Position numbers and translations under genes: made by a program. From positions 1 through 9,297 of the forward strand of contig JASEHN010000087.1 of NCBI GenBank assembly GCA_030018715.1: 9,297 bases of DNA, written 5' to 3'. The notes under the pieces were generated by a model. That model was not told the origin of the DNA and searched no databases. It saw only the letters and a program-made list of their open reading frames with translations. This document shows positions 5,352 through 9,297 of this stretch, in pieces. Numbering within the stretch: position 1 is the stretch's first letter; each line of letters begins with the position of its first letter. The stretch comes from Thermodesulfobacteriota bacterium (GTDB taxonomy: Bacteria > Desulfobacterota > SM23-61).

Positions 5352-7178
5352 ATGGAAAGAGGAAAAGTTGCTGAGGGCAAAACCGTTCCTGAGATGTTTG
5401 CGTCCCGAGTCCAGTTATCGGGCGACAAGATAGCCCTCCGTTACAAGAAATTAGGCATTTGGCACGATGTAACCTGGAAGCAATATCACCAGAAGGCAAA
5501 AGCCGTTTGCCTGTCCCTGGTTGCCCTGGGACTGAAGCATGGAGAGTGCGTCTCGGTTATCGGAGAAAATTGTCCGGAATGGGTGTACATCGACCTGGGG
5601 ATAATGCATGCCGGGGGCACAACCGTGGGAGTATATGCCACCAATAGCTGGGAGCAATGCCAGTATGTCGTGGATCATTCGGAGTCCCGCTTCTACTTCG
5701 TCGAAAACGAAGAGCAGCTGGATAAAGCCCTGCGTTTCCGCGATAAAGCTCCCCGCCTGGAAAAGATCATCGTCTGGGATCTCAAAGGGTTAAAGCAATT
5801 CCGGGACCCCATGGTGATGAGTTTCGACGATTTTTTGGCCAGGGGAGAGGCGCTGGATAAGCAGGACCCCACCCTGTTTGAAAAGCGGTGGTCCCAGGTT
5901 AAGCCGGATGACCTGGCCCGTCTGATTTACACATCGGGGACCACCGGCCCTCCCAAAGGAGCCATGCTCAGCCACGGGAACATTACCTGGATGTCCCAGG
6001 CCATGTATGAGGGCAATCCGGTCGAGGATCAGGATGAATTCCTTTCTTTCCTGCCGCTCTGCCACATCTTCGAACAGCTCTTTACCATCTTCATGAACAT
6101 TAAATACGGCGCTATAGTAAATTTCATCGAGAACACGGACACGGTTATTGACAACATGCGGGAAGTTTCTCCGACCGTTGCCTACGGCGTTCCCCGGATT
6201 TGGGAAAAGTACTATTCCGGAATAATGATCCGGATGGCCGATGCTACCTGGCTCAAACGTCTGATTTTCCAGCTCAGCCTGGGGGTCGGGAAAAAATACG
6301 CCTTCCTTAAAACCAGCCGCCAGCCTATCTCGCTCTGGTTGCGCCTGGCCTATAGCCTGGCCTACCTGGCCACTTTCCGCAAGCTGAAAGAACGTCTGGG
6401 GTTTGACCGGGTGCGTTTGGCCTTCTCCGGAGCCGCTCCTATTTCCCCTGATGTGCTGCGGTTCTTCCAGGGCATCGGCATACCTCTCATAGAAGGTTAC
6501 GGCATGACCGAGGGTACAGGCGTTACCTGCGCCAACCAGGGCGACCGGGTAAAGATCGGAACCGTCGGGCAGCCCCTGCCGGGAGTAGAGGTGAAAATTG
6601 ATGAAGACGGAGAGATCTGTTTCCGGGGAGGCAATGTCTTTAAGGGCTATTTCAAAAATCCCCAGGCCACTGCCGAAGTGCTTAAGGACGGGTGGATGCA
6701 TTCCGGAGATGTAGGGGAATGCGACCCGGAAGGTTTCGTGAAGATCACCGACCGAAAAAAAGATCTAATTATTACTGCGGGCGGTAAAAACATTGCCCCG
6801 CAAAATATCGAGAACCAGCTCAAGTTCAGCTCTTACATCAACGATGCCGTAGTCATCGGCGACCGGCGCAAGTACCTCGTGGCCATCATCGTCATCGACG
6901 AGGATAATGTGGTTAAATTCGCCCAGGACAACAAAATCCAGTACACCACATACGCCACCCTGACCCAGCATCCCGAAGTCACCAAGCTGATCCAGAAAGA
7001 AGTCGATGCGGTGAATAAAACCCTGGCCAACGTCGAGACAGTCAAGAAATTCACGATTCTTCCCAAGAAGCTATACGAGGAAGACGGCGAAGTGACTCCG
7101 ACCATGAAGGTCAAACGCAAGTACATCAACGAGGCCTTTAAAGACCTGGTCGAAGCCATGTATAAAGGCGGAGATTAA
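5352..7178 (+). CDS. Long-chain acyl-CoA synthetase (AMP-forming fatty acid-CoA ligase)
   Basis: A 608-residue adenylate-forming enzyme that would activate a fatty acid with ATP to acyl-AMP and then to acyl-CoA, supplying beta-oxidation or lipid synthesis. Adenylation-family motifs in order: P-loop YTSGTTGPPKG at 193-203, YGMTEG at 383-388, WMHSGD at 448-453, the hinge and nucleotide-binding stretch DRKKDLIITAGGKN at 467-480, and TPTMKVKRK at 582-590, where K586 is the likely catalytic lysine. PLCHIFEQ near 235-242 and a membrane-associating hydrophobic patch around 335-350 are typical of the long-chain (COG1022/Faa1-FadD15) branch rather than acetyl-CoA synthetases. Length is normal. ATG 5352 has GGGGG 6 bases upstream. 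It converges with the regulator gene across only 12 bases. Chain length and true substrate cannot be read from the sequence. Confidence 0.9.
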   Translation: MERGKVAEGKTVPEMFASRVQLSGDKIALRYKKLGIWHDVTWKQYHQKAKAVCLSLVALGLKHGECVSVIGENCPEWVYIDLGIMHAGGTTVGVYATNSWEQCQYVVDHSESRFYFVENEEQLDKALRFRDKAPRLEKIIVWDLKGLKQFRDPMVMSFDDFLARGEALDKQDPTLFEKRWSQVKPDDLARLIYTSGTTGPPKGAMLSHGNITWMSQAMYEGNPVEDQDEFLSFLPLCHIFEQLFTIFMNIKYGAIVNFIENTDTVIDNMREVSPTVAYGVPRIWEKYYSGIMIRMADATWLKRLIFQLSLGVGKKYAFLKTSRQPISLWLRLAYSLAYLATFRKLKERLGFDRVRLAFSGAAPISPDVLRFFQGIGIPLIEGYGMTEGTGVTCANQGDRVKIGTVGQPLPGVEVKIDEDGEICFRGGNVFKGYFKNPQATAEVLKDGWMHSGDVGECDPEGFVKITDRKKDLIITAGGKNIAPQNIENQLKFSSYINDAVVIGDRRKYLVAIIVIDEDNVVKFAQDNKIQYTTYATLTQHPEVTKLIQKEVDAVNKTLANVETVKKFTILPKKLYEEDGEVTPTMKVKRKYINEAFKDLVEAMYKGGD

Positions 7179-7190
7179 AGGATAACGGCT

Positions 7191-7895
7191 TTACTTAATG
7201 CCCGTATAGAGCACAGCCAGGATCTTGGCAGGTTTATTTCCGGCGCACTTAACCAGGTGGGGGCAACTGGAGTCATAGTAAACCGCATCCCCGGGCCGCA
7301 GAACCTCCATCTGGTCCCCTACCTGGGCTTTCATTTCCCCCTCCAGGACGAAAATGAATTCCTGCCCGTCGTGAGTGGAAAGTTCCTTCATTTCACTGGG
7401 CACCATAGTGATGAGAAAAGGCTCCATGAAACGGTTGGCTTTCTCCGGAGCCAGAGATTCATAAGCGTAGCCATACTGTTCACTGCGCGCCTTGCCGTAA
7501 CGGGAGACAGCCGGCCGGCTCTCGGCGCGAACAACAGTCATCGGCTTCTCCACTCCGGGGGAGATGAAATAACCCATCTTCATCTCCACGGCTTTTCCCA
7601 ATTTAATCAGCTCACCCAGAGGAGGAATCGTCTCATTGGCCTCCACCTTCTTAAGGGCGGCAACGCTGATCCCGGTTCGGCTGCTTAAGTCTTTGAGGGT
7701 CAGGCCGCGCATCTCCCGGGCTTTGCGGATGCGGTCTCCCAGATATTCCTTCTCCTTAGGAGAAACTCCCGCGGGCACTCCCATTTTCAGGTGGGCGGAA
7801 TCCGTGAGGAGGTCGTAAGTCTCCTCGTGCCGTTTCCTGGTTTCTTTTACCCGGGGCGAAGCCTTCGCGGGTTTTCTTTCTCTGGTCTTTTTCAT
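7191..7895 (-). CDS. XRE-family transcriptional regulator with C-terminal cupin sensor domain
   Basis: A 234-residue DNA-binding regulator. A basic, probably disordered tail (1-45) precedes an XRE/Cro helix-turn-helix at about 52-107, with likely recognition helix SVAALKKVEAN at 77-87. A cupin-2 barrel follows at about 158-232. The cupin metal-site positions are partly conserved: H175 and E179 in STHDGQEFIFVLEGE, and H213 after PGD (201-203); the second histidine of the usual HxH is Gly177. Such proteins bind a small ligand in the cupin and switch target promoters; the ligand here is unknown, and an acyl-CoA or fatty acid is a guess from the context. The start at 7895 has AAGGAG 6 bases upstream. 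It lies 27 bases after the acyl-CoA dehydrogenase stop, so the two are very likely one transcript, and it faces the acyl-CoA synthetase gene end to end. Confidence 0.9.
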   Translation of the reverse strand: MKKTRERKPAKASPRVKETRKRHEETYDLLTDSAHLKMGVPAGVSPKEKEYLGDRIRKAREMRGLTLKDLSSRTGISVAALKKVEANETIPPLGELIKLGKAVEMKMGYFISPGVEKPMTVVRAESRPAVSRYGKARSEQYGYAYESLAPEKANRFMEPFLITMVPSEMKELSTHDGQEFIFVLEGEMKAQVGDQMEVLRPGDAVYYDSSCPHLVKCAGNKPAKILAVLYTGIK

Positions 7896-7922
7896 CTTTT
7901 TCTCCTTATCCTTTTCTTCCCG

Positions 7923-9092
7923 CTAAATCGCTCTGCCGGCCACACCGATGCTCCGGGCGATGACTATCCGTTGAATCTCCGATGTCCCTTCCCCTATTTC
8001 CAGGAGCTTTTGGTCGCGGTAGAAACGTTCGATCTTATATTCCTTCATCAACCCATACCCTCCGTGGAGCTGGACGGCATGGTTCACGCATCGGTACATC
8101 ACTTCTGAGCAGTATAACTTGGCCATGGCCGCCTCTTTGGAAAAAGGACGGTCATTCTCCCTAAGCCAGCAGGCCTTGTAAAGCAGATTCCTGGCCAGTT
8201 CAATTTCCAGGGCCATATCGGCCAGCTTGAAGGCATTGACCTGGAAGGAGCTGATGGGCCGTCCAAACTGCACCCGCGTGTTGGCGTAATTCAGGGCCAT
8301 TTCGAAAGCGCCCTGGGCTCCTCCCAAACCCATGGCCCCGATGGACAGGCGCCCCCCATCCAGGGTGGAAAGCATCTGGTGGAAGCCGTCTCCTCGCTCG
8401 CCCAAAAGATTCTCCCGGGGAACCAGGCAATCTTCAAAAAAAAGCTCGCCGGTGTTGGAAGCCCGCCACATCATCTTTTTTTTCATCTCCCGGCCTGTGA
8501 AACCAGGGGCATCTTTTGGGACGAGCAAACAGCTCAGTTCCCGTTTGCCATCTTCTTTCATCCCCGTAATCGCCTGGACAATGACCACGCCGGTCATCTG
8601 GTTGGCTGCGTTGGTGATGAAAATCTTGGAGCCGTTGATCACCCAGTTATCCCCGCGGAGTTCAGCCCGGGTCTGCGATCTCCCCGCGTCCGAGCCGGCA
8701 TTCGGCTCCGTCAGGCCGAAGGCTGCCAGCATCTTTCCCGAACAAAGCCGGGGAAGCCACTCTTTTTTTTGTTTTTCGTTCCCGAAATAATAGATGGGCC
8801 CGATTCCCAGGGAATTCCCCGCGGCAATGGTGGCTGCCTGGGAGCCATCCACTCTGGCCAGCTCCTCCACGGCGATGATGTAAGAGATGTACCCCATGTT
8901 GGAGCCGCCGTACTTCTCCGGCACAAAGCAGCCCAGAAGCCCCAGCTCTCCCATTTTTTGGGTGAGTTCAACGGAGAATTCCTCCTTCTCATCCAGCTCA
9001 TCGGCCAGGGGAGCAATCTCTTTTTCGGCAAAATCGCGAACGGCATGGCGCGTTAAATTCTGCTCTTCGGTTAGATCAAAGTTCAGGGCCAT
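7923..9092 (-). CDS. Acyl-CoA dehydrogenase (short/medium-chain type)
   Basis: A 389-residue flavoenzyme predicted to oxidise acyl-CoA to 2-enoyl-CoA, passing electrons to electron-transfer flavoprotein, in beta-oxidation or branched-chain/aromatic acyl-CoA degradation. N-terminal helices fill about 5-120, the FAD/substrate signature GLTEPNAGSDAG is at 126-137, and the C-terminal signature QLHGGYGLMKEYKIERFYRD is at 341-360. The catalytic base is E368 in IGEGTSEIQ, the same position as in short-chain acyl-CoA dehydrogenase. No essential motif is missing. Start at 9092 is preferred over the in-frame ATG at 9137: it gives the usual MALNFDLTEEQ opening, has GAGGTG about 5 bases upstream, and the predicted transcription start near 9143 would leave almost no leader for 9137. 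It is first gene of a two-gene operon with the XRE-cupin regulator. The exact substrate is not readable. Confidence 0.92.
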   Translation of the reverse strand: MALNFDLTEEQNLTRHAVRDFAEKEIAPLADELDEKEEFSVELTQKMGELGLLGCFVPEKYGGSNMGYISYIIAVEELARVDGSQAATIAAGNSLGIGPIYYFGNEKQKKEWLPRLCSGKMLAAFGLTEPNAGSDAGRSQTRAELRGDNWVINGSKIFITNAANQMTGVVIVQAITGMKEDGKRELSCLLVPKDAPGFTGREMKKKMMWRASNTGELFFEDCLVPRENLLGERGDGFHQMLSTLDGGRLSIGAMGLGGAQGAFEMALNYANTRVQFGRPISSFQVNAFKLADMALEIELARNLLYKACWLRENDRPFSKEAAMAKLYCSEVMYRCVNHAVQLHGGYGLMKEYKIERFYRDQKLLEIGEGTSEIQRIVIARSIGVAGRAI

Positions 9093-9108
9093 CTTTTCAC
9101 CTCGCAGC

Positions 9109-9137
9109 TTGAATCGTTTTGCCGGGGCGGGATTCAA
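9109..9137. promoter_or_regulatory. 7-base inverted repeat in the acyl-CoA dehydrogenase leader
   Basis: TTGAATC (9109-9115) and GATTCAA (9131-9137) are perfect complements around a 15-base spacer, giving a 22-base centre-to-centre distance, about two helical turns. The repeat lies between the predicted transcription start (about 9143) and the ribosome binding site of the dehydrogenase gene, a typical repressor position. It may be a binding site for the neighbouring XRE-cupin regulator or an mRNA hairpin; neither is proven. Confidence 0.4.
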
Positions 9138-9149
9138 AAAGATGAACTC

Positions 9150-9178
9150 AATATATTTTTTTCACGGCGGGAAGTCAA
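9150..9178 (-). promoter_or_regulatory. Sigma70-type promoter for the acyl-CoA dehydrogenase/regulator operon
   Basis: Read on the minus strand, TTGACT (9178 to 9173) and TATATT (9155 to 9150) each match the sigma70 consensus at five of six positions with an ideal 17-base spacer. The predicted start near 9143 gives a leader of about 50 bases before the start codon at 9092. Confidence 0.65.
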
Positions 9179-9214
9179 GGATTTCGTATTCATTTGCAGG
9201 TTTACTCTCCTTCC

Positions 9215-9243
9215 TTGACATTCCGCCCTCAGTCTTATACACT
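9215..9243 (+). promoter_or_regulatory. Divergent sigma70-type promoter reading out of the window
   Basis: TTGACA (9215-9220) is a perfect -35. TACACT (9238-9243) lies 17 bases on and matches the -10 consensus at four of six; TATACA at 9236-9241 (15-base spacer) is an alternative. It would transcribe rightward. The remaining 54 bases show no start codon with a ribosome binding site, so its gene, if any, begins beyond the window. Confidence 0.45.
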
Positions 9244-9297
9244 TTTTTTCAATAGCCGTAACTGTTCCCAATGGCCTGCAAAGGTTTGGTTTTTGTT

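Noticed and set aside
5790..6701. Long minus-strand open frame (303 codons) opposite the acyl-CoA synthetase, and similar ones at 3640-4302 and 8379-9056
   Set aside because: They are antisense to strongly supported genes and their residue composition is that of mirror-frame reading, with no recognisable motifs.
9193..9282. TTTGCAGG (9193-9200) and CCTGCAAA (9275-9282) inverted repeat
   Set aside because: An 8-base match 74 bases apart with no supporting context is expected by chance.
9271..9297. ATG 9271 as the start of a rightward gene
   Set aside because: There is no Shine-Dalgarno upstream and only nine codons are visible, so a real gene start cannot be supported.

Overview
The window looks like ordinary chromosomal sequence from a Gram-negative anaerobe, most likely one of the former Deltaproteobacteria (Desulfobacterota, Syntrophus- or Desulfobacter-like). 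This is an inference from the gene mix (acyl-CoA dehydrogenase, long-chain acyl-CoA synthetase and an XRE-cupin regulator together), the protein style and the hairpin repeats at the left edge. No 16S or other phylogenetic marker is present. Nine protein genes are well supported. There are no tRNA, rRNA, CRISPR, insertion sequence or phage genes.

Layout. Positions 1-88 hold a cluster of small palindromic (REP/BIME-like) hairpins. A membrane PAP2-family phosphatase follows on the minus strand (102-698). A 346-base intergenic region (699-1044) separates it from a divergent zinc-type ABC importer operon, znuA-znuC-znuB (1045-3606), whose genes overlap or nearly touch. The region contains a long inverted repeat that may be a Zur/Fur-type operator and a possible leader stem just before the znuA ribosome binding site. 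A serine O-acetyltransferase (3646-4635), the first committed step of cysteine synthesis, sits 39 bases behind znuB and may be read with it. A small secreted protein of unknown function (4742-5203) has its own good sigma70-type promoter.

The right third is a fatty-acid or acyl-CoA module. A long-chain acyl-CoA synthetase (5352-7178, plus strand) converges with a 12-base gap on a two-gene minus-strand operon: acyl-CoA dehydrogenase (7923-9092) followed by an XRE-cupin regulator (7191-7895). The synthetase would activate a fatty acid to its CoA ester, the dehydrogenase would oxidise an acyl-CoA, and the regulator probably controls one or both; that last link is inference. Upstream of the dehydrogenase, two divergent sigma70-like promoters carry near-identical 15-base blocks covering their -35 hexamers, and the dehydrogenase leader holds a 7-base inverted repeat.

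I see no clearly new biological system. The most interesting signals are regulatory: the inverted repeats before znuA and before the dehydrogenase operon, and the repeat cluster at the left edge, where base changes keep the hairpin paired.
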